DNA of 27,776 nucleotides from Candidatus Aminicenantota bacterium (GTDB lineage Bacteria; Acidobacteriota; B3-B38; Guanabaribacteriales; B3-B38): positions 1 through 27,776 of the forward strand of contig JAOUOQ010000003.1 in assembly GCA_029880275.1 (NCBI GenBank), given 5' to 3'. Numbering within the stretch: position 1 is the stretch's first letter; the number at the start of each line of letters is the position of its first letter. Positions 1 through 7,950 of the stretch are shown here, piece after piece. A program made the translations under genes and the position numbers. The notes under the pieces are model-generated. The model was not told where the DNA came from. It worked only from the letters and a program-made list of their open reading frames with translations, and searched no databases.

Positions 1-1
1 T

Positions 2-736
2 CTGGACCTCCTTACTGGAAATCTCCGCTGGAGAAGGAAATTGGATGGCGAAATCTTTACTCCCTTAATCTTCGACAGAGGAGCTCTATATCTCGGCTTT
101 TCACGATATATCGCCTGCCTGAGAGCATCAGACGGGGAAGAGATATGGAGATTTGAGACTGGTGGGGAAGTCCATGCCCCTCCACTTATCGAAGGCGAAT
201 ATCTTTATGGCGGCGCGGATGACGGCTTTCTCTACGCTCTCACTCCCCGAGAGGGTAGGCTGCGGTGGAAGTTCTCCACCTCCGGGAAGATCGCAGCAGC
301 TCCACTGCTGTTTGATGGAACTCTCTTTGTGGGAAGCTACGACAATTACACCTACGCTCTACACCCCGACTCAGGAAAGCAGAAATGGAAGAAAATCACT
401 GGCGGGGATGTGAATTGCCGCCCCATAGGATGGGAGAAGTGGGTGTTTGTTGCCTCGTTAGACAATTTTCTGTATTGCCTGCAGGTGAAAAATGGCTACC
501 TATCCTACAGGTTCAGCCTCCCCTATCGCCTTCACCACTCGCCGGTAATTTCCGGAGACCTCATGTTTATGATCCCCTTATCTGATACACTGGTCGTTAT
601 AGATCCCAGAAATGGAGAGAAGGTGGGCGGCTTTACCGCTCCTTCCCTGATCACCTCCTCTCCTGGCATGTCCCCGGACGAAGATAAACTATTCCTCGGC
701 ACCAACAAGGGGCTCCTCATCGCACTAAAGAAATAG
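2..736 (+). CDS. PQQ-like beta-propeller repeat protein (5' end off window)
   Basis: The reading frame is open to the left edge, so this is the C-terminal ~244 residues of a larger protein; the TTG at 41 is probably internal because repeat sequence continues upstream of it. The protein consists of ~40-residue repeats with the PQQ-propeller signature: a Gly-rich strand, 'LYALTPREGRLRWKF' and 'YTYALHPDSGKQKWK' type turns (A-L-x-P-x-x-G-x-x-x-W), then 'APLLFDGTLFVGSYD'. At least five blades are visible. This is the BamB/PQQ_2 family fold, used for protein binding in outer-membrane assembly factors and for cofactor binding in quinoprotein dehydrogenases. The calcium and PQQ ligands of true dehydrogenases cannot be assessed in this fragment, so no enzyme function is assigned. 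It is the only + strand gene in the left 18 kb and converges on trxB. Confidence 0.88.
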   Translation: MDLLTGNLRWRRKLDGEIFTPLIFDRGALYLGFSRYIACLRASDGEEIWRFETGGEVHAPPLIEGEYLYGGADDGFLYALTPREGRLRWKFSTSGKIAAAPLLFDGTLFVGSYDNYTYALHPDSGKQKWKKITGGDVNCRPIGWEKWVFVASLDNFLYCLQVKNGYLSYRFSLPYRLHHSPVISGDLMFMIPLSDTLVVIDPRNGEKVGGFTAPSLITSSPGMSPDEDKLFLGTNKGLLIALKK

Positions 737-838
737 TAACCTCCCATTTGAAATAAGTCTTGGATAAAGGGTAAAAATAGCCCTGAAAGATAGATAAAGC
801 CATTCGCTGAATATAAAAAGAATAGAAATAGTAAGGGC

Positions 839-1762
839 TTAAACCAGACCTTTTTCTTTAAGGTAGGCTTCGGCTGCTATGGCGGCAGTGGCTCCGTCGC
901 TCATGGCATTGGTAATCTGCTTGGCTAACTGGAATCGGATATCTCCGGCAGCAAAGACTCCCTCTACCGAGGTCGACATCTTATAGTCGGTCTTAATATA
1001 GCCTCTCTCGTCCAGCTCCAGATTCTTGTTGAATAGATTGCTGTTAGGGACAAATCCTATATAGATAAACACTCCACTGACCTCAAGAGGACTATTTTTG
1101 CTCGTCTTCACATTCTTCAACATAATCCTCTCCACCGTATGCTTCCCCTCTATATTTTCTACCACACTATCCCAGACAACCTCTACCTTAGGATTGTTCA
1201 AAAGCTCCTCTTGCAGCTCCTTTTTAGCTCGCAAGCTATTCCGGCGGTGAATGAGGTAAACTTTTCCGGCAAACTTAGTCAAATATATAGCCTCTCCTAC
1301 CGCAGCATCGCCTCCGCCGACCACGGCGATGGTCTGCTCCGCGAAAAAGGGTCCATCACAAAGGGCGCAGTAAGAAACCCCCTTCCCCAGTAATTCTTTC
1401 TCTCCCGGAACGCCAAGCCACCTTGGCTCGCCCCCGGCTGCCAGAATTACCGCCCCTGCATGGTAGACTCCCTGGGTAGTTTTCACCACTTTTGCACCTT
1501 TCTCGCTGTGAATCTCCTTCACCTCTTCCAGCTTAATATTCGCCCCGAACTTTCGGGCATGCTGTTCCATTCGCTGGGCCAATTCAAGCCCGGAGATGCT
1601 GTCAAATCCCGGACAGTTCTCAATCCTCTCGGTATTTAATATCTGACCTCCGGGCATTTTCTTCTCCAGCACCAGAGTATTGAGCTTTGCCCGGGCACAA
1701 TACAGCGCAGCCGTAAGTCCTGCTGGACCCCCTCCCACAATTATGATGTAGTATCTCTCCAT
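839..1762 (-). CDS. trxB: Thioredoxin reductase (NADPH, FAD-dependent)
   Basis: A 307-residue protein, the usual size for a low-molecular-weight thioredoxin reductase, which passes electrons from NADPH through FAD and a disulfide to thioredoxin in the cytoplasm. The N-terminal FAD-binding GGGPAG lies at 10-15. The redox-active pair is CALC at 132-135 followed by DGPFF (most family members have CATC). A second nucleotide-binding GGGDAA lies at ~149-154 with the NADPH-type HRRNSLR at 172-178, and the C-terminal 'GVFAAGDI' FAD motif is present. HRRxxxR argues for NADPH rather than a ferredoxin- or flavin-linked variant. The ATG follows a GAGAG-type ribosome site. It is the last gene of a same-strand run hsp20-lon-dcd-unknown-trxB, 32 bp after the 68-residue ORF, so it may be co-expressed with proteostasis genes. 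Confidence 0.95.
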   Translation of the reverse strand: MERYYIIIVGGGPAGLTAALYCARAKLNTLVLEKKMPGGQILNTERIENCPGFDSISGLELAQRMEQHARKFGANIKLEEVKEIHSEKGAKVVKTTQGVYHAGAVILAAGGEPRWLGVPGEKELLGKGVSYCALCDGPFFAEQTIAVVGGGDAAVGEAIYLTKFAGKVYLIHRRNSLRAKKELQEELLNNPKVEVVWDSVVENIEGKHTVERIMLKNVKTSKNSPLEVSGVFIYIGFVPNSNLFNKNLELDERGYIKTDYKMSTSVEGVFAAGDIRFQLAKQITNAMSDGATAAIAAEAYLKEKGLV

Positions 1763-1794
1763 CCTGTTCTCTCAAAAAGATTGAAAAAACCTCT

Positions 1795-2001
1795 TTAGCT
1801 GACCGCCTTCTCCTTGACGATTATCTCGTATCCCTCTATTTGGACCTCTTCTACTTTGCAATTCTCGCGGGTTTCCCGTTGCAGAAGATTGGTCTCCTTG
1901 GTACACCTCAGGAAAGCCTCTGCGGGATTTCTGGCGACCACCAATCCCCAGCAGGGGTACTTCCCCAAATGGGAGATGACATAAAGTCTTAAGTCCGACA
2001 T
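1795..2001 (-). CDS. Small hypothetical protein, 68 residues
   Basis: I do not recognise this protein. It starts at an ATG preceded by a good AGGGAG ribosome site and lies 58 bp after dcd and 32 bp before trxB on the same strand, so it is very likely a real gene. The sequence opens with 'LRLYVISHLGKYPCWG', continues with 'VVARNPAEAFLRC' and ends in a charged 'EEVQIEGYEIIVKEKAV' stretch; predicted secondary structure would be beta-alpha-beta-like. There are three cysteines (17, 33, 48), no CxxC, no signal peptide and no membrane segment. The Ala-Glu-Ala-rich centre resembles small proteins with one helix between strands, but that is only an impression. Its place beside a thiol reductase could suggest a redox role; this is inference. 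Confidence 0.72.
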   Translation of the reverse strand: MSDLRLYVISHLGKYPCWGLVVARNPAEAFLRCTKETNLLQRETRENCKVEEVQIEGYEIIVKEKAVS

Positions 2002-2059
2002 CTTTTCTCTCCCTACCTTATCCCGTTATTGTTTATCTAATCTTACAAACGGTTAGATT

Positions 2060-2626
2060 CTATTCCGATTCCTTCACCTTTGATAAAATTATACCCTCTT
2101 GAGCCTGATATATCCCCTTTTTGTCCCGGTAGGAGAGTTCACACTTCTCATCGGTTTCAAAAAATATCACCTGAGCTATTCCCTCGTTGGCATACAGCTT
2201 CGCTGGAGAGTGAGAATGATTGGATATCTCCATGGTGATAAAGCCCTCCCATTCGGGCTCCAGGGGGGTGATGTTCAAGAGGATTCCGCAGCGGGCATAG
2301 GTGGACTTGCCCACACAGAGGGTGAACACATTCCGAGGTATCCTGAAATATTCAACCGTCCTTCCCAGGACAAAGGAGTGCGGTGGGATGATACACACTG
2401 TCCCCTTGAAGTTTCTGAAAAAACCGGGTTCCATTGCTTTAGGGTCGACCACCTGTCCCTCTTGGGGGGAGAAAAGCTTGAACTCATCTGCCAGTCGGAT
2501 GTCATATCCATAGGAGGAAAGACCATAAGATATGACAGCTTGGCTCACCTGGGAGGGAATGAAAGGCTTGATCATTCCCTGTTCCAGAGCCATTTTCTTA
2601 ATCCAGCGATCCGACTTTATCCCCAT
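2060..2626 (-). CDS. dcd: dCTP deaminase
   Basis: Deaminates dCTP to dUTP, the usual bacterial source of dUMP for thymidylate. The protein is 188 residues from the ATG at 2626, which begins MGIKSDRWI as in most family members and follows an AAGGA ribosome site; the frame extends 15 codons upstream to another ATG, but that leader is not conserved in the family and would approach the end of lon. Diagnostic motifs are SSYGYDIRL (37-45), GKSTYARCGI (106-115) with the phosphate/active-site Ser and Arg, PLEPEWEGFITMEISN (121-136) carrying the catalytic Glu (about E133), and the C-terminal YANEGIAQVIFF (145-156). The KSTYARCG type is usually a monofunctional deaminase, but a bifunctional deaminase/dUTPase cannot be excluded by eye. 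It lies 22 bp after lon on the same strand. Confidence 0.95.
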   Translation of the reverse strand: MGIKSDRWIKKMALEQGMIKPFIPSQVSQAVISYGLSSYGYDIRLADEFKLFSPQEGQVVDPKAMEPGFFRNFKGTVCIIPPHSFVLGRTVEYFRIPRNVFTLCVGKSTYARCGILLNITPLEPEWEGFITMEISNHSHSPAKLYANEGIAQVIFFETDEKCELSYRDKKGIYQAQEGIILSKVKESE

Positions 2627-2648
2627 GCTATTCCTTTCTGGCAAAAGG

Positions 2649-5039
2649 TCAGGAGGACACTTCCTGGCCATATCTCAAAGCAATCCGCCACACCTCGTCT
2701 ATAGTGTCCACAAATTGGAATTCAAGCTCTTTCTTTATAGCTTCGGGTATCTCCTCCAGGTCTTTTTCGTTCCTGGAGGGAAGGATAATGATTCTAATGC
2801 CCGCCCGCTTAGCCGCCAGCACCTTCTCCTTGATCCCCCCCACCGGCAGAACCTTTCCCCTGAGGGTTATCTCCCCGCTCATGGCAACATCGGGTCGCAC
2901 GGGCTTATCCATCAACAGTGAGATAAGGGAGGTGGCAATGGTCACCCCGGCGGAGGGACCATCTTTGGGTATGGAGCCGGCAGGGATGTGGATATGGAGG
3001 TCGTATTTATCAAAAAAGTTCTCAGCAAGTCCCAGGCTATCAGCCCTGGAGCGTATGTAGCTGAGGGCAGCCTCGGCGGATTCCTTCATAACATCGCCCA
3101 GTTGTCCGGTGAGCTTGAGAGATTTCTTCCCCCGCATCTTGGTAGATTCCACAAATACAATATCCCCTCCGCTTGGGGTCCAGGCGACTCCAACGGCTAC
3201 CCCGGGGACATTGGTTCGCTCGGCGGTTTCCGAGAAGAACCTTATAGGTCCCAGATAATCGGAAACCTTCTCGGCGGTAATCTTTACCTTGTCCACCTTG
3301 CCCATGGCTGCATTCTTCGCCACTTTGCGGCAGATAGAAGCTATCTCCCGCTCCAGATTACGGAGCCCTGCCTCGCGGGTGTAATCCCTTATTATGGCTA
3401 TAATAGCTTCATCGCTGAACTCTATTTGGTCGCTCTTCAGCCCGTGGGCTTCCAGCTGTTTGGGTTCGAGGAACTGCCTGGCTATCATCAGCTTCTCCTC
3501 CTGGGTATAGCCCGGCAGTTCCAGAACCTCCATCCTGTCCCTGAGGGCAGGGGGTATGGGGTCTAACAAGTTGCCGGTGGTGATAAACATCACCTTGGAT
3601 AGGTCAAAGGGAACTTCCAGGTAGTGGTCGGAGAAGGCGAAGTTCTGTTCCGGGTCGAGCACTTCCAGCAGGGCAGCCGCAGGGTCTCCGCGGAAGTCTG
3701 CACCGAGTTTGTCAATCTCATCGAGCATAAATACCGGGTTCGAAGACTCCGCCTTTCTTATCCACTGCATAATCCTTCCTGGCAGGGCGCCGATGTATGT
3801 TCTGCGATGTCCCCGAACCTCGGCTTCGTCTCTTATCCCTCCCAGAGAAAGGCGGATAAACTTCCTCCCCAGAGCCCGAGCGATGGAGCGTCCCAGAGAG
3901 GTTTTTCCAGTACCGGGGGGTCCCACGAAGCAGAGGATAGGTCCTTTCATATCCGGCTTCAGCTTCCTGACTGCCAGATATTCCAGAATCCTCTCCTTGA
4001 CCTTGTCGAGATTGTAGTGGTCTTCGTCAAGAACCTTCTTGGCTTGCTCGATGTTCAGATTGTCTTCGGTAAAAACCGACCATGGAAGGGAGACAAGCCA
4101 ATCGAGATAGGTGCGCGACACGGTATACTCAGCAGAAGCGGGGGTCATCTTCTCCAGCCGGCTGAGCTCTTTGAGGGCTTCGCTCTCCACCTCAGAGGGC
4201 ATTTTCGCTTTCTTTATCTTCTTCTTGAACTCCTGAATCTCCATTGCTCGCTCATCTCCTACTCCCAGCTCCTTCTGGATAGCTTTCAGTTGCTGGCGGA
4301 GGAAAAACTCTCGCTGGGCTTGGCTCACCTCGCTCTCGATCTGAGACTGGATGCGGGAGCCCATCTTGAGAATCTCCAGCTCTTTGCTCAACAGGAGGGT
4401 CACCTTCTCTAGCCTCTCCTTCACCTCAGAAGTCTCCAGAACCGCCTGCTTATCGGGGAGTTTGGAGTCCAGATTGGATATCACAAAATCAGCCAGCCTA
4501 CCCGGCTCTTTGATGTTAAGCACAGCGATCTTCATTTCATCGGGGAGGCCGGGATTAAGTGATATATAAGTGGAGAACTGATTAACCACATTCTTCATCA
4601 GGGCTTCTAACTCATCAGAGACGATTAAAATATCGTAGAAGGGTTCCACCTCAGCGGTCATATAGGGCTCGAGTTGGAGAAACTTCTTGATTTTTATCCG
4701 CCTTATCCCCTGGATAATTACCCTTTCCGTGTTGTCGGGGAATTTCAGCATCTTTAGAACCACAGCAGCGGTGCCCACCTGGTAGAGGTCTTCTGACTTT
4801 GGCTCTTCTATTTTGGGGTCTTTTTGAGCGACCGCTCCCAGGAGCTTATCCTTCACGAGGATGTCGTCCATGAGCTTGATAGAGCTTCGTCTGGAGATTA
4901 TCAAGGGAAGAACAAGATAAGGGTACACCACCACTTCCCTTACAGGGAGTATTGGCAACACGGAGGGAATCTCTACCTGTTCGCCCTCCTCTTCCTCCTT
5001 TTTCATTTTTTCCAGGAGGTCTTTCATTTCATTGCTCAT
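2649..5039 (-). CDS. lon: ATP-dependent Lon protease
   Basis: Cytoplasmic AAA+ serine protease that degrades misfolded and regulatory proteins. At 796 residues it is full length. The N-terminal substrate-binding LON domain is about 25-215, a coiled linker about 215-310, and the AAA+ module has Walker A GPPGTGKT at 373-380 and Walker B 'VFMLDEIDK'. The protease domain carries the Ser-Lys dyad: PKDGPSAG with Ser696 and GGIKEKVLAAK with Lys739, 43 residues apart as in E. coli Lon. The ATG at 5039 follows AGAGGAG. It lies 62 bp after hsp20 and 22 bp before dcd on the same strand. The pairing of a holdase chaperone with Lon suggests a stress-response operon, although I see no CIRCE element or clear sigma32 promoter upstream. 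Confidence 0.98.
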   Translation of the reverse strand: MSNEMKDLLEKMKKEEEEGEQVEIPSVLPILPVREVVVYPYLVLPLIISRRSSIKLMDDILVKDKLLGAVAQKDPKIEEPKSEDLYQVGTAAVVLKMLKFPDNTERVIIQGIRRIKIKKFLQLEPYMTAEVEPFYDILIVSDELEALMKNVVNQFSTYISLNPGLPDEMKIAVLNIKEPGRLADFVISNLDSKLPDKQAVLETSEVKERLEKVTLLLSKELEILKMGSRIQSQIESEVSQAQREFFLRQQLKAIQKELGVGDERAMEIQEFKKKIKKAKMPSEVESEALKELSRLEKMTPASAEYTVSRTYLDWLVSLPWSVFTEDNLNIEQAKKVLDEDHYNLDKVKERILEYLAVRKLKPDMKGPILCFVGPPGTGKTSLGRSIARALGRKFIRLSLGGIRDEAEVRGHRRTYIGALPGRIMQWIRKAESSNPVFMLDEIDKLGADFRGDPAAALLEVLDPEQNFAFSDHYLEVPFDLSKVMFITTGNLLDPIPPALRDRMEVLELPGYTQEEKLMIARQFLEPKQLEAHGLKSDQIEFSDEAIIAIIRDYTREAGLRNLEREIASICRKVAKNAAMGKVDKVKITAEKVSDYLGPIRFFSETAERTNVPGVAVGVAWTPSGGDIVFVESTKMRGKKSLKLTGQLGDVMKESAEAALSYIRSRADSLGLAENFFDKYDLHIHIPAGSIPKDGPSAGVTIATSLISLLMDKPVRPDVAMSGEITLRGKVLPVGGIKEKVLAAKRAGIRIIILPSRNEKDLEEIPEAIKKELEFQFVDTIDEVWRIALRYGQEVSS

Positions 5040-5101
5040 AAAATAGCTCCTCTGGGAAGCTCTACATTAACATCTTGTAAAAGAGGTGTTCTGGTGGCGC
5101 C

Positions 5102-5545
5102 TCAATCGGTGATTATCTCTATCTTCTCATCCCTTCCCTTGCGCAGTTTAGTAAGGGTTATCTGCAAAAAGCCCCGGCGATAAATGGCCGAAATATTGTC
5201 CTTGTCAACCTGAGCAGGGATGACAACCGACCGCTCAAAATTGCCAAAATCTATCTCCATCTGGTGCAATCGAACCTTCGGGGTGGAGGTCATATCCCGG
5301 CGAGTTCCTACTATGCGGAGGGAATCGCCGTCAAAAGTTACCTCAATCTCTTCCTTATTCACGCCGGCGAGGTCTACCAGAACTATGATCTCGTTGGCAG
5401 TCTCATAAACATCGACGGCGGGCTTCCATTTATTGCTCAAGGGAAGACGAAATAACCCAGGAGTGAGCCTTCTTGATGTGGACTCAAAGAAGTCTTCAAA
5501 CTTCTTGTGAAGCTCCCAAAAATCTTCTTCAAATTTACTTTTCAT
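5102..5545 (-). CDS. Hsp20/alpha-crystallin small heat shock protein
   Basis: ATP-independent holdase chaperone that binds unfolding proteins in the cytoplasm. The 147 residues contain an amphipathic, aromatic N-terminus (FWELHKKFEDFFES), then the alpha-crystallin domain from about 40 to 138 with 'VDVYETANEIIVLVDLAGV', the strand 'FERSVVIPAQVD' and the conserved 'YRRGFLQITL' (A-x-x-x-G-x-L) signature. A C-terminal 'KIEI' gives the I-x-I anchor used in oligomerisation. It is the first gene of the run leading to lon. The ribosome site is weak (only an A-rich AAAAAGA precedes the ATG), and a possible sigma70-like promoter lies 56-84 bp upstream of the start codon. Gene names differ between species (hsp20, ibpA, hspA), so no symbol is given. 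Confidence 0.96.
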   Translation of the reverse strand: MKSKFEEDFWELHKKFEDFFESTSRRLTPGLFRLPLSNKWKPAVDVYETANEIIVLVDLAGVNKEEIEVTFDGDSLRIVGTRRDMTSTPKVRLHQMEIDFGNFERSVVIPAQVDKDNISAIYRRGFLQITLTKLRKGRDEKIEIITD

Positions 5546-5600
5546 AAGTCTTTTTGCTTATCGGCAATCATCGTGCTGAGAACTTAATTGTCCCTGAGGC

Positions 5601-5629
5601 TTTTTATTCCAGCCTTACAATCTGCTCAA
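5601..5629 (-). promoter_or_regulatory. Possible sigma70-type promoter of hsp20-lon
   Basis: Read on the - strand: TTGAGC, 17 bp, TAAAAA, matching the -35 at four and the -10 at four of six positions. It lies 56 bp upstream of the hsp20 ATG. The match is modest and the surrounding sequence is AT-rich, so this is tentative. Confidence 0.3.
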
Positions 5630-5787
5630 AAAGCCCAAAAGAATCGGGAGGTCTTCCTAACAAATCTTCCCTCTTAAGCTTAAAATTAATTGGGAAGAAA
5701 AATGGGTCACGCAGGCCCAATTTAAGAAAACCCCCCGGTTTCTGGGCTTTTATAATGTGCTCTTTGGTTTATATTTGGAAACCCTTC

Positions 5788-6192
5788 TTATGCCTGCTGT
5801 CTTAAATCTGCCAAAGTTGTATTTACCAGAACATCGGTCAGATTTCGCTGTGCTTTGCTCCAGATTTCTTTTATGCTACAACTGCCTTCGCATTCGCATC
5901 GGTAATCATCGCTCAGACATCTATTAATAGCTAAAGGACCATTAATAGCTTCAAAAACATCTAAAAAACTGATTTCTCTGGCCGGCTTGGCGAGCAAAAA
6001 CCCTCCCTGGGAACCCCGATGAGACCTCACCAATCCTTCTTTCATCAGATTTAACAGAATCTTGGCTAAGAATTGCCTCGGGATTTTCGTTTTCTTGGAT
6101 ATCTCCCGCAGAATCACAGGACGACTCACTGGCTGGGAAGAGAGGTAAAGTAATGCTCGCAATCCGTAGTCTACTTTTCTGGTTATTTTCAT
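5788..6192 (-). CDS. Rrf2-family transcriptional regulator with IscR-like cysteines
   Basis: A 134-residue DNA-binding protein of the Rrf2 family, which includes IscR, NsrR and CymR. The winged helix occupies the N-terminus: 'KVDYGLRALLYLS' (7-19), helix-turn-helix about 28-50 ('REISKKTKIPRQFLAKIL') and wing 'HRGSQGGFLLAKP' (58-70). Residues 92-105 hold four cysteines (C92, C99, C101, C105), spaced almost as the three [Fe-S] ligands of IscR, so a cluster-sensing role is likely. It starts 35 bp after the thiC stop and is probably co-transcribed with it. An IscR-like box at the nifS promoter (12903-12915) is a candidate target. Whether the effector is an iron-sulfur cluster, NO or a thiol cannot be read from the sequence. 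Confidence 0.93.
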   Translation of the reverse strand: MKITRKVDYGLRALLYLSSQPVSRPVILREISKKTKIPRQFLAKILLNLMKEGLVRSHRGSQGGFLLAKPAREISFLDVFEAINGPLAINRCLSDDYRCECEGSCSIKEIWSKAQRNLTDVLVNTTLADLRQQA

Positions 6193-6227
6193 AGATGCTT
6201 CTCTATAGATAATCAGCTTTTTAACAT

Positions 6228-7532
6228 TTATTTAGTAGACTTATTGTGATCCTTTTTTAAATCCCTCTGGCTGTCCATCTTTATAGAGCAGAACTTTCCG
6301 CACATGCTGCACACCTTCTCTATGTATGTCTCACTCTGTCTCCTCATCTCACGGGCGCGCTCCGGGTCGATAGCCAGCTTATACATCCCTTCCCAGTCTA
6401 AGGCTTTCCTTTTCCCGGACATATCCTTGTCGAGTTCTCTTGCTCCCCTGACCCCTTTGACCACATCTCCACAATGAGCGGCAATCCTGGCGGCGATGAC
6501 CCCCTCCCTCACATCTTCTACCGTTGGCAATCGCAGATGCTCTGCAGGGGTGACATAGCAGAGAAAATCGGCTCCCGCCGCTGCAGCTATTGCCCCTCCG
6601 ATAGCGGCGGTGATGTGGTCGTATCCGGGGGCAATATCGGTGGGCAAGGGTCCCAACACATAGAATGGCGCCCCTCGGCAAAGGGCTTTCTCAAGTTGAA
6701 CATTAAGGACTATCTGATCCAGAGGGATATGGCCGGGACCTTCAATCATTACCTGCACATTTTGGTCCAAAGCATAGTGGGCTAATTCTCCCAGGGTCAC
6801 CAGTTCCTGAACCTGGCAACGGTCGGTGGCATCGGCTATCGCTCCCGGGCGAAGACCATCTCCCAGGCTCAGAGTTACATCATAGTTTCTGGCGATTTCC
6901 ACCAGTCGCCCAAAATCCTGGTAGAGAGGATTTTCCTGGTCGTGACGCTTCATCCAACGGATAAGAAAAGCGCCGCCCCGGCTGACTACACCCCCTATTC
7001 TTCCTTCTTTCTCCAGCCTCTCTACCGAGTTGCGGGTGACCCCGCAGTGGACGGTGATGAAGTCAACTCCCTGCTGAGCGTGCTTTTCTATTACGGAAAA
7101 AATGTCATCGGGAGTAATCTCATCATAGGGTTCCCCCCGGCAGGCAAACTCCACCATTGTCTGATAGATGGGGACAGTCCCCACCATTACGGGAGAGTGC
7201 TTCAATATCTCCTGGCGAATGGCATCGAGGTCTCCACCAGTGCTCAGGTCCATAACAGAATCTGCTTTGGCTTCTACCGCTGCCTTAAGCTTTTCCAGTT
7301 CTTCTTCCACGAGGTTGTGGACTTCCGATGTTCCAAAATTGGCATTCACCTTAGTTTTCAAACCCTTGCCTATTCCTCGAGGATTGAACTTGCGGTTGAT
7401 GTTTTTGGGTATTATTATGCTCCCTTTGGCAACTCCTTCGGCTATTACTTGGGGCTCCAGATGCTCTTCCTCAGCAACCTGCCTCATCTCTTCGGTGATT
7501 ATCCCTCTTTTAGCCTGAGCTAATTGGGTCAT
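6228..7532 (-). CDS. thiC: Phosphomethylpyrimidine synthase ThiC
   Basis: Radical-SAM enzyme that rearranges aminoimidazole ribotide into hydroxymethylpyrimidine phosphate for thiamine synthesis. The 434-residue length matches the short ThiC form common in anaerobes and archaea. Seen are 'RKFNPRGIGKGLKTKVNANFG' type N-terminal sequence (split here from position ~46), 'DLSTGGDLDAIR', 'TVHCGVTRN', 'SLGDGLRPGAIADA', 'MIEGPGHIPLDQI' and 'LGPLPTDIAPGYDHI'. The C-terminal cluster motif is C408-x2-C411-x3-C415, one residue tighter than the CX2CX4C of the long E. coli type. The ATG follows TTAGGAG, with a good promoter 35-63 bp upstream. No TPP riboswitch precedes it. Thiamine diphosphate is the cofactor of the POR encoded just upstream, which makes functional sense. 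Confidence 0.98.
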   Translation of the reverse strand: MTQLAQAKRGIITEEMRQVAEEEHLEPQVIAEGVAKGSIIIPKNINRKFNPRGIGKGLKTKVNANFGTSEVHNLVEEELEKLKAAVEAKADSVMDLSTGGDLDAIRQEILKHSPVMVGTVPIYQTMVEFACRGEPYDEITPDDIFSVIEKHAQQGVDFITVHCGVTRNSVERLEKEGRIGGVVSRGGAFLIRWMKRHDQENPLYQDFGRLVEIARNYDVTLSLGDGLRPGAIADATDRCQVQELVTLGELAHYALDQNVQVMIEGPGHIPLDQIVLNVQLEKALCRGAPFYVLGPLPTDIAPGYDHITAAIGGAIAAAAGADFLCYVTPAEHLRLPTVEDVREGVIAARIAAHCGDVVKGVRGARELDKDMSGKRKALDWEGMYKLAIDPERAREMRRQSETYIEKVCSMCGKFCSIKMDSQRDLKKDHNKSTK

Positions 7533-7566
7533 TATTCGCTCCTAAGCTAAATTTTCTCATAAATCA

Positions 7567-7595
7567 AATATAAAGCTCTTGAGGCTCAAATTCAA
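7567..7595 (-). promoter_or_regulatory. Promoter of thiC
   Basis: On the - strand TTGAAT, 17 bp, TATATT (four and five of six consensus matches). The predicted transcript start leaves a ~27-nt leader, too short for a TPP riboswitch. The spacer contains the palindrome TTGAG-c-CTCAA (7579-7589), a possible operator. Confidence 0.6.
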
Positions 7596-7673
7596 GATAG
7601 TTTACTCTTTTATTATATAACAATCTTACCCCATCTTCCAGTCAAAATATTTAACTCCTGCAATGGGTTTACT

Positions 7674-7895
7674 TTATCGACGGCAGGTAGCGCACGAGGT
7701 TAGAGAACAGGAATTGCAGCTACTGCTGGGAGCAGAGGAAGTAAAGCCTTTATCGCTTTTAAAAGCAAATGCGGAGAGGAGCTTCTCTACTTTTCGGCTC
7801 TTGCATTCAGGACAGGAAATGGTAATCCCTTTTTTCAATACTAACTTCTCAAATTTATTTCCACAGGAAAGACAGCTATATTCAAATATAGGCAT
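7674..7895 (-). CDS. FmdB-family zinc ribbon protein
   Basis: A 73-residue protein starting MPIFEYSC, the hallmark of the FmdB/CxxC_CxxC_SSSS family. The zinc ribbon is C8-x2-C11 and C28-x2-C31 ('CPECKSRKVEKLLSAF'). The C-terminus is Ser/Cys-rich with four more cysteines (C60, C63, C68, C71). Family members were named for a presumed regulator in formamide/amide operons, but the biochemical role is unsettled. The gene lies 55 bp after porB on the same strand and may be the last gene of the por operon. The ribosome site AGGAG is about 15 nt from the ATG, further than usual. Confidence 0.87.
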   Translation of the reverse strand: MPIFEYSCLSCGNKFEKLVLKKGITISCPECKSRKVEKLLSAFAFKSDKGFTSSAPSSSCNSCSLTSCATCRR

Positions 7896-7950
7896 AATAA
7901 GTTAAGCTCTCTCCTTTAAGGGGCAAAAAATCTTCTTCTTTTTTCTCCCC

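Noticed and set aside
737..838. Possible bidirectional terminator between the propeller gene and trxB (AGGG ... CCCT)
   Set aside because: Only four base pairs with a nine-base loop and no T-run; too weak to call.
2627..2671. Upstream in-frame ATG giving dcd 15 extra residues
   Set aside because: The family starts at MGIKSDRW-like sequence and that ATG has the better ribosome site; the extension would nearly abut lon.
2099..2704. A 201-codon + strand reading frame opposite dcd and the end of lon
   Set aside because: It lies on the antisense strand of two certain genes, has no recognisable domains or ribosome site, and its composition follows from the reverse frame of dcd.
3624..4412. A 262-codon + strand frame opposite lon
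   Set aside because: Fully antisense to the conserved AAA+ and linker region of Lon; no protein family features.
5716..5757. + strand hairpin GCCCA ... TGGGC followed by TTTTAT between hsp20 and the Rrf2 gene
   Set aside because: Stem is interrupted and no + strand gene ends there; on the - strand there is no T-run after it, so it is not a convincing terminator for the Rrf2 gene.
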